In this document: positions 1-13,413 of the stretch, piece after piece
How the letters are laid out: each line of letters opens with the position of its first letter
How positions within the stretch are numbered: position 1 is the first letter of the stretch
Assembly (NCBI GenBank): GCA_037042915.1
Contig: CM073195.1
Span: 1,240,001 to 1,304,000 of the forward strand
Reading direction: 5' to 3'
From: Auricularia sp. M13
Taxonomy: Eukaryota; Basidiomycota; Agaricomycetes; Auriculariales; Auriculariaceae
Length of the DNA: 64,000 bases
Made by a program: the position numbers and the translations under genes
Notes under the pieces: model-generated
Databases searched by the model: none
Told to the model about the DNA's origin: nothing
The model's input: only the letters and a program-made list of their open reading frames with translations

Positions 1-457
1 AAGATACGCCGCCAGTCCTCGACAGGGGAGATGGCCAGAGTGCCCATCACGGCTATGCCTGCGTTCAGCACGATGCTGTCAAGCTGCCCGAATTTCTCCT
101 TGGTCTGCGCGAGGGCATTCTCCACGGCCTTGACGTCGGTGCTGAGAGGATGAACAGAGGAAATACAGGTTAATCAATGCCGATCAAAGCTGCGAGAAAG
201 CGGGGCTTGAACGTACACATCGCCTTGGACGATTAGCGCGGCGTCCTTGTTTTCCTCACCGAGCGTTTTGAGCTCGGGCGTCAGAGAACGCGAGAACGTC
301 GTGACGCGGTTTCCCTGTGCGAGGAGCTCGGAGACGATCGCGAGACCGATGCCCCTTCAAGTTCGAATTCTATCAGTATGATGTTCGCCGGGAAATGGGT
401 GCCAATCGTCGGGACATACTTGGACGCACCGGTCACGAACACAACTTGGGAAGACAT
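1..457 (-). CDS. Short-chain dehydrogenase/reductase, 3' part off the left edge
   Basis: NAD(P)-dependent oxidoreductase of the short-chain dehydrogenase family; substrate unknown. The protein starts MSSQVVFVTGASK at 457. An intron of about 75 bases follows, and splicing restores the glycine-rich motif TGASKGIGLAI. The next exon runs to about 230, encodes an acidic/polar stretch and ends in VQGD. After a second intron, exon 3 gives TDVKAVENAL and the LDSIVLNAGI segment, which is the NAG motif of the family. The catalytic YxxxK would lie beyond base 1. The in-frame upstream Met at 514 adds a proline/serine-rich leader and is unlikely, because a TATA-like element sits next to it. The family call is firm; the subfamily cannot be judged. 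Confidence 0.85.
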
Positions 458-521
458 GGCTTGCTGGGTTGAAGGAGCTGGAGGAGAGGGGGACGGGTGA
501 GATGCCGCAAGCACCCGTCTG

Positions 522-530
522 CCTTTTATA
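522..530 (-). promoter_or_regulatory. TATA box of the SDR gene
   Basis: On the minus strand this reads TATAAAAGG, 65 bases upstream of the chosen SDR start at 457. The spacing is normal for a fungal TATA promoter. It supports the start at 457 rather than the in-frame Met at 514. Confidence 0.5.
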
Positions 531-1110
531 CCACTTGCTGTTCCGGAGGCATCGAGCGATCCGACGGCTCATCCGCATACAGTGCGTTCCTAAGCACTGT
601 GGGCCGCGTACCCCAAAGGCCACAAGCTGATTAAGCCCAGAAAACTTTCAATTTCTATCAGCTAAGCTCGCGTCAGCAGGATACAATGGTCATGATTTGT
701 CATCACCGGGTGAAGATCGCCCAATAGGCGTCGCGCATTCTCCGTTTTACCACGGGAAAGGCGTAAGAGCAAACCTCAAAGTGGACTCTTCTCCGTGTCG
801 GCAAGGCATCCCTACAGCCATCGTGAGACGGAAAATAAGTACCAGGGGTAGCTGTAGTTGTTCAGACGTACGATGATGTTCGGGTGCTTGAAGCTTGACG
901 TTTGAACATTGCTGACCAAGTTCGGGCGCTGTAACAAAGGAGACAGCAGACGTGACAGGCAGCTCAGAGGTCCTCCTTTCAATGTGCGTGTATACGATGC
1001 GTGTTCAATTACTATATCGTCCATCACTCCAACTATAACATGCAAGAAGAAAGACACAGCTTCAAAGTTCATGTCGTGACCGTGTGCACATCGTCCTCAA
1101 GGTTCATCGA
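531..1110. other. Intergenic, nothing recognised
   Basis: This lies between the SDR promoter and the stop codon of the aminopeptidase gene. Only short unsupported frames are present; I see no protein similarity, RNA gene or repeat. Confidence 0.5.
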
Positions 1111-2918
1111 TTACTTCTGGCCGGCAAGTTCGATGGCGAACGCCGCGGCGATCTTGACGAAGTGCAGCAGGTGCTCGAAGCTGAACTCGGGCGAGATGTC
1201 GATGCGGCTAGTATTATTGGTCAGGGACCGGTGAATTACAAGAAGGAATGCGCAAACTGACTCGTTCATCGAGTGGACGTGGTTGTTGTCGTTCTTGAAC
1301 TGGCCCTCAAACGCGCACGAGCCGCGGTATCCGGCCTTAGTCCACGACGCGCTGCGCGGAATGTGAGTCACGGGACCAGCAAACGTTGAATTCGGGACGC
1401 ACTGGTCAGAGCAGCCGTATCCGCACGTAGTATCCGCGAACGGAATCTCGATGTACTTGTCGACAAGCTCGCGCAGGAACTGGGTGAGCCTTCAAGATGA
1501 TGACGGTTTAGCTGTGTGCTCAAGTCTGGACTAAGCTCGAACGTACTCGGGGTCGACGAAGTCAGTCATGATTCCGACTTCTTCGCGTGTTCCAGCCTTG
1601 ATCCAAGCCGTCATGTCAAACTAACAAAGACGGCTGAGTATCATCGAATGAAAACAAAGGCGTAAGTCTAACCTGTGTCTGGGCGTACACGGGCACCTCG
1701 CGGGACTGGTAGTCCTGCGCGATTGCCTGCGAGCCCAGCAGACCTGCTTCTTCGGCAGAGTACCTATTGAATCATTTCGTATGCTGAATGTAAAGCGATC
1801 ATGTTCGGCCTACCAGTGGAACTCGAGCGTCTTGGTCGGCTTGAAGTCTGCAGCGAGCAATCCGCGATATGCCTCGAGTATAGTCACGGTACCAGACCCT
1901 ACGCGTAGCCCATGAGGTCAATCCGACAGGGAGGGAAGAGACAATGCGAACGGACCATCATCATCGGCACCAGGGGCTGGCAGGAACGGGATGAGGTTCG
2001 TCGAGTCCTGGTGCGCAGAGAGGATGACGACTTCCTCCGACTCGGAACCGTTGATGCGGGCAATCTAAATGCTCATGAGTGGACTGACTGGGCGGCAATA
2101 TGGAGCGCGTACGATGCTGTTCTGCCCCCAGGAGTGCCCGAATTCCTCGATGGTGATGACCGAGCGCAAGTTCGCGGACGCGTACTGCTGCGTGTACTAG
2201 AGCGAAACCGTCAGCAATAAGTTGCATACTAGGGCGAGATGCAAACGAGTTATGTACCTCATTGATCTTGTTCAGCAGCCAGACTTGACTTTGCTTTCCC
2301 GTCTGTGAACCGCGTCAAACAGGCAAGAACGCGATGACCATGGGTACATACTTCGCTGCGATAATCTAAGGCGCTGGATTCAGCTCATACACAAGATAGT
2401 GACTGCCGGTAAGCACTCACGACGCGTGCGGAAGCTGGTGAACTTCTGGAGGTTCTCCACCGGGCCGTCAATCGTCAGGGTCTCAAGCACCGACTCGACA
2501 AATTCGGTCTGGTTTGGCTTCGGGAATCCTTGGAGCAGTTTAGCAAGTATCGCAGTATTCATGGCCGCTGGCTGACCCTTCTTCTTCGTGAAGGCAGCAA
2601 CGTGAGCGTTGGCTTCGAGGTTGGGTGTGTCCGTCACGTCGAAGAATCGCAAGCCAGCCATCTTGGCCCGGATCTGAATATCACAGTGAGCTGCTAGCCA
2701 CCAGCGGAGTAATGAGCAGAGCCAACCTTCTCAGCCTCGGTCATCCATACGGGCTCCTGGCCCTCGAACTGAACCAACCGGCGCTCGTGGAGGTCGATGC
2801 TGAAGCCTGTCTGGTCAAACTGGTTGAGGAAGCTCGCGACGTCGTCGCTGAAGACGAGCTGCGAGGGCAGCGCGAACGCGCCGGTTGCGAGGCAGGCGAG
2901 CAGTATGGTGGGGAGCAT
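1111..2918 (-). CDS. Secreted leucine aminopeptidase, peptidase family M28
   Basis: Zinc aminopeptidase that removes N-terminal residues outside the cell, like fungal LAP1. The protein starts at 2918 with a signal peptide (MLPTILLACLATGAFA), followed by a propeptide-like region and then the M28 catalytic domain. Visible metal ligands are the His in ILSAHQDS, the Asp in GADDDGSG, the Glu in YSAEEAGLLGS and the Asp in QFDMTAW. The last ligand, His in CSDHASWTKAGY, has its codon split by an intron near 1340-1390, so it appears only after splicing. Several short introns are evident. The C-terminus includes NNHVHS and ends at a TAA at 1111. The gene stands alone; the neighbouring SDR and PP2C show no functional link. 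The in-frame Met at 2972 would put 18 residues before the signal peptide and was rejected. Confidence 0.92.
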
Positions 2919-3652
2919 GGCGGTCGAGGTCAGAGTCACACGCGTTGCCGCACGCGCGTACAGCGGATGCAATCACGGATGACCGCATCCGGTGCTCGGA
3001 TGACGCCCGCTTGCCACACTCACTCAGTGTGCAATTTTACATAGTGACGACCATCTGGCGCTCAGATATTCGTGTCTCGACCTTAGAAAAATGTAAATGA
3101 GAACTGGAGGCAATCTGATGTCCTCTCTGCCCGTAGGAAATCCGTAGTCTGACATGATTCCATGTGCTCCCTGGCTGCTCCGCTCAGGCTGAACCTGATA
3201 GGAGAACGGCCTCCTCGCCGACTAGCTGCAACATATTCTCACCTAACCACCTTGGCGCTGTTTTCGCCGCGGAGACCGAGGCCCAACGCGGCGCCGTCGG
3301 TGCCAGCGCAGAGCTTCGACCTCATTCTGAACTTCAAGTTTAGAAAGCCGTTCCCAGAGACGGCCGTAGATAAGATCGATAAGATGCAGCATATCTGTAA
3401 TCAGCTATCAAAAATCCCTCTTCACGCGCAAAGCGGTCGTTCCTCAAGTCTTTCCACCGGCGTCTGCTGAGGATTTCCCCATGCCGTCCCAATAACACCT
3501 GCTGGCAAATCTGAACCAGGCACATAACACGTCCCGAATCGCAGATCAGTATAAACGAACTAGCCATCGCACCGAGTGGAGACCCTTAGGCCCTCGGGGC
3601 TGGATCCACTGAATCTCGGCACGCCCTAAAAGCGGCACGCTCACGGTGTGCG
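2919..3652. other. Intergenic between divergent aminopeptidase and PP2C genes
   Basis: Shared upstream region of two divergent genes. A 102-codon frame at 3162-3470 (+) has no recognisable similarity and is not called. I see no clear TATA box. Confidence 0.45.
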
Positions 3653-5251
3653 TTGAAATTCTCCTCCCCTTCCCCATCTTTCATCCTCTCTCCTAGTCAC
3701 CAGTGTTACAACAGCCATGGTTTGTTCGCGTCCGCCACGCGTTTATGTCGGTCATTAACTCCAGGAAAGGGCAATGTGTCTTCTGTTCCTGGTACGCGCC
3801 TTTCAACTCTCGCCTGGCGTGAGACAATATCTGAATCGCGTGCAGAGGTTGCGAAGGAAACAGACGAAGGGGAGGATACGCGGCACGCGTTCGGTGCCTC
3901 TTCGATGCAGGGATGGCGAAACTGTGAGCAAACCTTCTTGACATTGCATTGCCGGAGCTCAGCCCTTTCATCCTCGCACCTTCAGCCATGGAAGACCGCA
4001 GAGAATGTAGACTACAGCTCGAAGACGACGAGACGGCAGCGTTCGCCGTGTATGACGGGCATTCTGGTGCGCTGGCTAAATCGCATTCAAGCGGTATTCC
4101 CATTGACATTGCATCATCCCAGGCTCGTTCGCTGCATCGTTCGCTCAGCAGAGGTTGCTCTCTGGGCTTGTTCAGGACGAGAACTATGCAAAGAAAGATT
4201 ATGTAGAAGCGCTGCGGGCCGCGTTTCTGACGACCGATGCGGCGCTGCGGGGTAAGGCCGCCTCTCTTGAACGAGACAAGCATTGACGATCCTCCTATTC
4301 AGTATCTAGCCCACGACCGTCTTCCGGCACTAGCGCCCTCGTCGCCCTGCTTCCGAACGATGGGAAAGTTTACGTCGTGCGTAATTGAAGAGATCTCTGC
4401 ATAAGGAGCACATGTCTCACGTCTTTGGCGATATGTGAGCAGGCTGGTGTAGGTGATAGCAGAGCAGTCATCAGTAAGCAAGGGAAGGCCGTCATTCTCA
4501 CTCGCGACCACCTCGTCGAGTATTCTCGTCCGTAAAATCGTTGTTCATCAACATCCTTTCTCCGCGCTGACCGTCTTCTCAGCGGAGAAGGAACGCGTAC
4601 AGGAAGCAGGCGGCGTCTTAGACGCTAGCGGGGTCCGTCTGCAAGTGGGAGACCGCAAACTTCACGTCTCTCGCGCCCTCGGCGACTTCGAGTTCAAGCA
4701 ACAGCGCAATCTCTCGCCAGACGAGCAGATCGTCATTGCGAACCCCGAGATTGGGCGGTACACCCTGCGTGGCGACGAAGAGTATCTCATTCTCGCGTCG
4801 GACGGTGAGCTTCCTCATCCGGCGACTGCGGGCGATAATGACTGACGAATGCACTTTCGCGCTGGCAGGCATTTGGAATTGCCTCTCCACGCAGCACGTG
4901 GTGAGCTACGTGCGGCTGCAGGTCGCGTCGGGCACGCCGCTGGCAGACATCTGCGAGCACCTGATGGACTTCTGCCTCGCGCCGGAGGACACGTACCGCG
5001 CGGGGACGGACAACATGACGGTCGTCATCGTCGCGCTGCTCGCGGGCCGCACGCTGCGGCAGTGGTACGCATGGGTGCGCGAGCGCGTCGAGCAGCGCAT
5101 CGGCTTCCCCACGCCCTCCGTCGTGCAGCGCCCGTTCGACGAGTTCGAGGTGGCGAATGCGCAGGCTGCCTGGCTCGCGTACAGAAAGGCGCAGTCCAAG
5201 AAACATGGTGAGTTGAGGCGCTCTCCGACGGACTGCGAGCACGAGGACTGA
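3653..5251 (+). CDS. PP2C-type serine/threonine phosphatase
   Basis: Mn/Mg-dependent protein phosphatase. Recognised in order: GASSMQGWRNSMED (joined across an intron at about 3930-3985), YDGHSG, AGVGDSRAV, LHVSRALGDFEFK, ASDGIWNCLS (joined across an intron at about 4805-4868) and TDNMTVVIV. The metal-binding acidic residues of MED, DGH, SDG and GxDN are all present; the usual Ala-His after MED is replaced by Arg-Arg. At least five short introns are needed. The start is doubtful: residues ETISES (about 3830) align with the usual family start MGQTLSEP, but no ATG lies there. The coordinate given is the only in-frame upstream ATG, which adds about 60 unusual residues. The C-terminus is read to the stop at 5249-5251; a further intron there would shorten the tail. 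Confidence 0.82.
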
Positions 5252-7242
5252 CAGGAGCTTGAGGGGATGTCTGGGAAGTTTCGACGAATCGCGACGACCA
5301 AGACGGCAGGCGGAAGGGTGGTGGGAAGGCGCAGCAGAGCTAGATAGGCTGCCGTCGCTGAGAGGCGCTGGGTCGTCTCTTCATCTAAGGGTTCTAATGT
5401 TGGACAGTGTAATGAGGACCGCATAATTCGGCATGAGAGCTAAGCAGGTTGCCGGACAGGTAGCATTGTTTTGGGGTGGGCAAGGTTGAACTCCATCCAT
5501 CAACGCTCTTGTGTCTGAGAAGGTGTTACATACCGGCTGACGGGCGTTGTTCTGAGTGAGGAATGAACATGGGAGACAAATCCACTGCACAGCTATCCTG
5601 CTATTAGTGGGAGCCTTGAACTTTTTCCACAATGCGACTAACTCGGAGATCTGGAAAATCATACACATTGGAAGGATATTTCCCGGCACGTAGTTATAAA
5701 ATTTGGAAGAACTTGAAGGGCTTCTACTGTAAGAATCCCAAGATATCATCAACAAACAGTAAGCGCTGACAGCTGAGCGCCGAGCCCTGTGGATACCCGC
5801 CCTTCAGATGAGGGTTCCGAGTTTGTCCGCGCAGCTGGTCTTCATGTCATCCAATAGCAAAATGGCTGCAGGCCGGTATTCAGCGCCTTACGGTCTGCGT
5901 CCCTTCACAGGCACTATGTCCGAAGGCGGGGGACACACTGAGAGACAACCTCCGCTGGGCTGCTACAGAGTTCAGCAGTCTTCTTTCCTGCGCTCTTTGA
6001 CCTTCTCAGAGCGCGCCGTGGCAACGTTTTCTCAGGCCTCTGGACCTGGCATGCCCCGATGCCTTGCTACCTGCCACTGAAATTTCTAACGAGCATCCTG
6101 AGGTGGAAAGAATGGTTGCGAGGCAACCTGGCGCGACGCCAGAAGAAGAGCCCGGTGGTGGCCAGAGCCAAACTCAGCTATCGGGACGTCTCGCAGCACA
6201 GGCCAATTAGCAGTCATGCACCTGGATGAATGTCCACGCCTCCCCTACAAGTCCCTGACGCGCACTGCGAGTCCCAAAATATAGGTCCCAGCATGGTGGC
6301 AATTTCCGATCCGGGTCCGACTCGTTGATGAAAGGCACCTGGGCCAAGAATGGGGATGCGAGAGCATGCAGCAAACGCCAGAGGGACTCAGCAGTCGTAG
6401 TCTAAGTTAAAGCTGGTGGCGAGGAATGCAGGCAACGTTGCAGCACATCTGAGGCTCTGGGCCCGTCGACTCCACGATATCGAGACTCGGCAGAAGGCCT
6501 CATCTAAGGACCATCATGAGCGTGTGGTATGGGCGTTCCGTGTCCCATGCCATACGAGGCGGCATGCATTCTCCTCGCGGGGGCCGACCATAAATCGATG
6601 CACGGGATGATGCGGTTCTGCCTCGTCAGAACCTCACTTGGCGGAAAAAGCGATGCAACGTGGGATCTCGGAGGTGTCTGGCACAGGGAATAGTGCGCCA
6701 ATCGCGCGGACGGATACGCGGGTTAAGCCTCGAAGCACCGGGAAAGGAAATACACGAGCGCCTCCGGTACAGGCAACTCTTTGCTTCCTGGCGAAACGGC
6801 GGAAAGCTTTTGATTGCTCTCCCTATTGTAGGCGTAGCGTACGCGACACCGTGCACAGAGCAGTAGATCATAAAAGCAGATAGCAGACCCGAGCTGAGAT
6901 AGCGATCGAAGCACCAGTGCGCACACACCGGAATATGCACACATTCCAAAGCCGCACTCCAGTGTCCGTGATCACCACATGTTAAGAATACATAGCCAGC
7001 TGTTTAGAAATCGGAAGTCATGACATGCGCGACAAGGACTGAGGCAGGAGCGTGGCAGACGAGCTAGCGGAGGGCTATCCCTCCGTACTGTCATCCGCAA
7101 TTTTCGTAACGATTTAGATGTCGACGTGCTCAAACGTTGATTGTTGCACAGCGACCGTCGCAGTAACATCCGCCGTGGGATCGTGAGGAGCGGGGGTGAG
7201 GAAGAACCAGGCATGGGCGGTTAACAAGCATGCTGCCGAAAT
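5252..7242. other. About 2 kb without a recognisable gene
   Basis: Between the PP2C gene and the MFS transporter only short overlapping frames occur on both strands. None has family motifs, a signal peptide or consistent splice structure. No terminal repeats or retroelement motifs were seen. It could hold a noncoding transcript or eroded transposon, but nothing supports either directly. Confidence 0.4.
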
Positions 7243-9248
7243 TTAGTTTGCGGCGAGGCAACTGTCAGTACAAGACGACATTGCATTCGCGCGGGATGCC
7301 GGTCGCTCACCTCCCACGATAAGCACCACCCACACCAGATTTCCGCCCAAGACGTCCGACTTGAGAGAAGCTGCGAAAAGCGACGTTCCAAGCGCCGGGG
7401 CAACGGCCTGCGGCACCACTATCGTGATTTGCAGAACAGCTGTTGGAACATCAAGAAAATCAGGCGCTGAGCAACCGATATTCGCGAGACGAAGAGGCAC
7501 CGGAGCCCGACGCACCATTGAGCCGCGCGAGCGCCTCCGGAAATGGCGCACAGTCGTTGACAAGGATCGACAGGCACGCTGCAGGGCTGGAGTTGAGATC
7601 GAGTTCCCCCATCTCGATTGCGGCCTACTCACTCCACGTAAACGATGTCAGGGACCAGACCACAAAAAGCAGCAGAACTGCCGCCCAGACGGCCGGCGCA
7701 TCCGGGTCGTCGTAGATGCGGGCGATGTAGCCTGCGAGCGGGAAGAGAGCGACGTTCAATGGCCACATCGCAGTGCAGATTTGATACAGCTGTAAAGTGC
7801 CCCATTTCCGGCTTGCCCAACCGAATCCCAGCATAAAGGCAATGTGGATGACGGCACGAATGCTCATGTGGGCGCCAATCTGTGCCTCAGAGAGGCCCAG
7901 CCCTCCCGAACTTCGAGGTGTGTAGCCGAACAGTGGATACAGTGCGAACAAGAGCTCAGCGTATATGACGGTGAAGAAATTGCTGACGAGGATGTTGATA
8001 GTGCCCCGAGTCAACACCGCTCGGATGGGAACGACCAGTTCAGGGGGTTCTGGTATCACAGGGGAGCTGGGGGCACTTGACGAAGGAGAGGAGGAGGAGA
8101 CCGATTTCTTGCGCTGCAGCCAGCGCGGACGCACGGGACGCTTCAATGTCTGAACCAGCTGGTAAGAAGCGCAATGACGCTGTGCGTGCAGGGGAGATTA
8201 CGTGCCTCCCGGATGAAGAGCCAGCCGAGTGCTGCAGAGAGAGCCGCGACACCAGCGCCCACGAAGCACGGTAATGCGAATGGGTAGTCTTTCCAGAATT
8301 GCCCCGAGAAGAGAACCCCCAGATGTCGCGCCGGGTGGGCGAGAAATCCTCCCATCGGTAGCCCTTGGCCCGCACGTGAGGACGCATCTATCTTTGTAGG
8401 GACCACGTAACGCGCTTACCCACGATCTGTCCGATGCGATACGACATGCCCATTCCCGCAAACGCCAACCCATGATGTTCCTTGGGGACCATTTCGCCGG
8501 CCATGACACGCATCGCGCTGCATTCAGTTACAGACCAGGCTCCACCCGAGATAAAGCGCGACGCACGCCCAGCTGCCGCCCAGCGCGCCGCCGATGCTGC
8601 GCGACAGAAGCATGGCGGGGAACGACCGACTGAGGCCGAAGCACGTCGTGCTCACTGCGACGCCCATAACGCCGATGAGGATGACGGGCTTGCGGCCGAT
8701 GATGTCCGACGCGTAGCTGCATGGCATGACGGTGAGGACCTGTGCGGGCCGGGTGAGAGGGGGGCAGGGGCACCGCGAGGGGGACAGCAGCCTGACAGAC
8801 CTGCACACACGCAAACAGGCTCTCCTGCAATGCAACACGTCACGTCACAGCGGCCAGACGCAGCGGGCTCTACGCACGACGATGCCGCTGTAGTATCCGA
8901 CGCGCTCGGGATCGTCTGTCACGCCGATTTCGACGATCATCTACCGCCGGGCGCCCGGTGGCGCGGTGAGCACTGCGGCAGCGTGTTAAGCAGCCATTGC
9001 GGGGCGCACCTCGTTGATGAACGGGTATATGATCTCGAACGCGAGTCCGGGGATCGTGTTCACGAGCCACAGCGCTGCCCGGGGTCAGTCCACGATATCC
9101 CCCCGCCCCCCGCTCAACGCGCCAGAGACTCACCTGAGAGCGCGGCCCACGGTACAGGCGCCTTGAGCTTCAGCTCGGCCTCGCTCGCGCCGCGGTTTTC
9201 GAGCAGCGGGGCGCGCTCGACATCCTCATCGTGCGCGGAGGGGGACAT
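7243..9248 (-). CDS. MFS transporter, ZIFL/YCR023C-like
   Basis: Proton-coupled membrane transporter with about 12 membrane segments; substrate unknown. It starts MSPSAHDEDVERAPLLEN at 9248, a cytosolic tail. TM1 (LWLVNTIPGLAFEIIY) follows after an intron. The loop 2-3 signature is clear as SDIIGRKPVILIG, followed by GGALGGSWACVALYLG. The centre has GWLFIREA. The C-terminal half contains RAVLTRGTINILVSNFF, LGLSEAQIGAHM and the last helix SDVLGGNLVWVVLIVGG. The GRKPVILIG and GGALGG patterns resemble fungal and plant zinc-induced-facilitator-like carriers; that subfamily call is inference. Multiple short introns. The stop is read at 7243; an alternative last intron would end it at 7221. Confidence 0.8.
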
Positions 9249-9722
9249 GTGGACTGCGGACGCAACTTGCGCAGCGACTCAGAGCTGCCGCCATGAAATG
9301 TGTCGACGTTTATCAGGCAGATTTCCGTAAGGCTAAGCGCCAAGGCCCGAGTGCGGTGACTCCGCTCGCGTTGCCCTTCTGATTGGGGAGGGCGCGCGCA
9401 AGCGGTATCATACAGTATGCAGTCAAAGAACTCGCAGAAGCCAGAAGCCGCTCGGATGCACACACGCTGCCACCCAAACATCGTCCCGCTCCGGCCTCGA
9501 ATCGCACGTGAGTGAATAACGATAAAGAACAGGGTGCTCTGCTAAACTATACAGTCCACATGCAACATGACATCCAAAAAGCGCCCTGCAAGATCAGCAT
9601 CTGTAGTCAACGTAAAATCTGGTCGTGAGTTAATAGACGCCAGGACGCAATCGCGACAGCCGCCTGTGCGCTGGCCACGGCATGGCGGCCACCGCCAGAC
9701 GGATCCTCATCGTCATCGTCCT
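9249..9722. other. Intergenic, nothing recognised
   Basis: Upstream region of the MFS transporter and downstream region of the TMEM198-like gene, both on the minus strand. No motif stood out. Confidence 0.4.
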
Positions 9723-11381
9723 TTATGTCTTGCGTTTGCCCGCAGACTCGGGCTCGCTCGCCTTCGTCTGCACGTCTGCCCAGAAGCCTTGCCAGCGCTC
9801 GGGCCCCTCCGGACCCGCGTCGCTCTTTGGCGATCCTGGCTGCGGCGTCTGTGGTGCCGAGCCGTACGCGGATGTCTGCGCCTGGTGCACGCGCTCGAGC
9901 GCCTTGATCAGCGAGGGCGTCGCGGGCACGGCGCCAGGCGGCGGGGAGCCCGCAGCAGACTCGCCGGTCGCCGGGGGCGAGCGCGCGAGGAACCCAGGTT
10001 TCCACCCAGGTACGTCACGCGACTGACGGTGCTTCAGCGCGGGCACCTCGACATCCGAGTAGTCCACGTCGTCATCGCCCCCTCTAGGCAGTTTCCCGCG
10101 CGCGCGCTCGCTCACCGCAGTCACGCTGGAGCCGGACGTCGACGCGCGCTTTGCGAAGGGTCGCAAAGGATACTTCTTGTCGATGTCGTCGTCCGAGTCG
10201 GAATCGGACGACAGGTCCTGCGCCAGAGGTTGGAATTTGACGGCTGTGGTGCCTCCGGACGTCACACGCCGCTTGTTCACGCGGAGCCTGTTCTGTGGCG
10301 ACGAGAACGGCGGTGGCGTGCCGTCCGATGGGAACGACACCGGGTCCGACGGGGAGCCCTTGAACCACTTCTGGAAAAACGACTGGGGAGGCTCGAACGT
10401 GCCCGCGCGCGTCGGAAGACTCGAGGCGTAATTCGCCAACCAGGTATCCCACTTCTGGTCAGGATTCTCGCCGAACTGCCTACGCAGGAACCAGTTGCTG
10501 GTCGTGCCGAGCGCCACGAGTATCCAGAACATAGCAGTGAGCCCATGCTCTGCGGTGGATCCCCATTGGATGCTCTGGTGTAGCCAAAGTCTACTCCAAA
10601 TGTTTGCCCACCCTCCAATCCCGCCGAGGACTGCGCCACCCACGGCGATGCCAAAGGCGCCCGAACATGCTGCTGCGAAGCGGACGGCAGGCAAGTGAAT
10701 GTGTGGCGACGGGATAAGCGTTGCGAGCGTGAGTATTGGGCAGAAGACGGCCAAGAAGACTCTGCGCGGCAAAAGTGGAGGGTGTATGAGCACGGTGAGG
10801 CCCATAGAGAATGCGGCGCTGTCAATTACCGAATGGTCAATATCGTGCAATCATAGCGAAAACTTGTACGCACCCGCCCATGATGCCAACAAATAGCAAA
10901 GCCGCCAGTCGTAAGCGACCTCCTGCGAGGCCGGTAAGAACGCCAGAGATGGCCCATACAATGAGGAACTGTATGACCCCAATGGGAGCGGCGGCGGTCT
11001 TGTTGGAGATAGCCAGCGCCATGAAGGTCACAAGATGCACTGAATTGACCGCGTTCAGCGCCTGCAGGATCCCTAGGAGAGCTTAAAACGCACGGCCAAA
11101 CGCCCATCCTATAATGAGCCCTCCCACGCCGCCCTCGAGTCGGTAGATGACCGTCTTGCGCTTGCCCACCGACATGGGTGCAAACGTCCGTGTCCGGTCC
11201 AGGGTCAAGAAGGCGCCAGCCAAGCATAGTATGGCAGAGAGTATTATGAGCGGGATGCCATAGCCCAGACGGTACGGTAGCGGTTCAAGATCGAGCACTG
11301 CACAGACGCGGGCTGAATAAATCCGGATACAAGCCACTGATAACGGATTTACGCACATTCGACCGCGTTCGGGCTCGCCAT
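9723..11381 (-). CDS. TMEM198/TM7SF3-like (DUF4203) multi-pass membrane protein
   Basis: Glycine-rich multi-helix membrane protein followed by a long cytosolic tail; molecular function unknown. Hydrophobic helices include YGIPLIILSAILCLAGAFL, GGVGGLIIGWAFG, WAISGVLTGLAGGRL and the long exon region GIAVGGAVLGGIGGWANI. The small-residue GxxxG pattern is typical of the TMEM198/DUF4203 domain. The tail (about 200 residues, 9723-10450) is charged and low in complexity, with Ser/Asp-rich DLSSDSDSDDDIDKK and Pro-rich segments. It is probably a phosphorylated disordered region. The given start, MASPNAVES at 11381, is the first usable Met. A short upstream exon carrying a signal peptide is expected, but I could not splice one cleanly because an in-frame TAG blocks direct extension. 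Confidence 0.65.
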
Positions 11382-12009
11382 ATCCACGAACGCTGGCGTA
11401 TCAGAGGGTAAGCACTAGGCGTAGCGGCGCTCGCGCCAGATGGGCGTTTGCTTGTCGTGGTCGGGCGTCGCAATGGTCGGGCTCCAGAGCGCCAGAGCGA
11501 GATGCACGGGCGGACTGCCAAATCCGCACCCGACTCTTCATTTGCACCGTCATGCCACTCTCAATCCACGTCTAAGTCTTTGGTCTCTGCTATAGCGCCC
11601 ATGAAGCCATACATAGCCTGATACGGACTGTGCCTATGCTCGTAACCCCTGGTTTGCTGGAAAAATGCGAAATATCCGAGTGATCACGTCCGAGTCGTTG
11701 CTGGCGTTTTCTCGGTACCCGGTTCCTGGCCTCGTCCCTGTCCGTCTTTTCTGCATCTCCCGGCTGGCTTGTGCTGGATTCATACCGCGGGGAATCTCTT
11801 CCGCGAGTGCTGCCGATATATTCGCGGAAGGCTCTGACGGCGTCGCGGTTGGCGTCCGTGCCCGGTCCCAATCCTACGCACGTCCCATGACCAGCCTGCA
11901 CGCGCCGCACCATCCCCTGATGCGCTCGGGAATACTCATAGTCGTCCGCAATAAATACGCCACCCCCCGCCAGTCATGATCCTGGTCCGTTGAACCGCAA
12001 TCGACCGGC
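11382..12009. other. Intergenic between the TMEM198-like gene and the xylanase
   Basis: Contains the xylanase promoter at its right end. The left part may hold the missing first exon of the TMEM198-like gene. Frames of about 105 codons at 11590-11979 on both strands overlap each other and show no family signal. Confidence 0.4.
11950..11970 (+). promoter_or_regulatory. Xylanase promoter: TATA-like element and Cre1-type site
   Basis: An AT element, AATAAATA, lies about 55 bases before the xylanase ATG. CCCCGC at 11965-11970 follows it; its reverse complement GCGGGG fits the fungal carbon-catabolite repressor consensus SYGGRG. Cre1 control of xylanases is well known, but a single six-base match is weak evidence. 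Confidence 0.35.

Positions 12010-13413
<1,404 letters not shown>

Noticed and set aside
5252-7242. Possible transposon in the 2-kb gene-free stretch
   Set aside because: No terminal repeats, target-site duplication, transposase or reverse-transcriptase residues were found.
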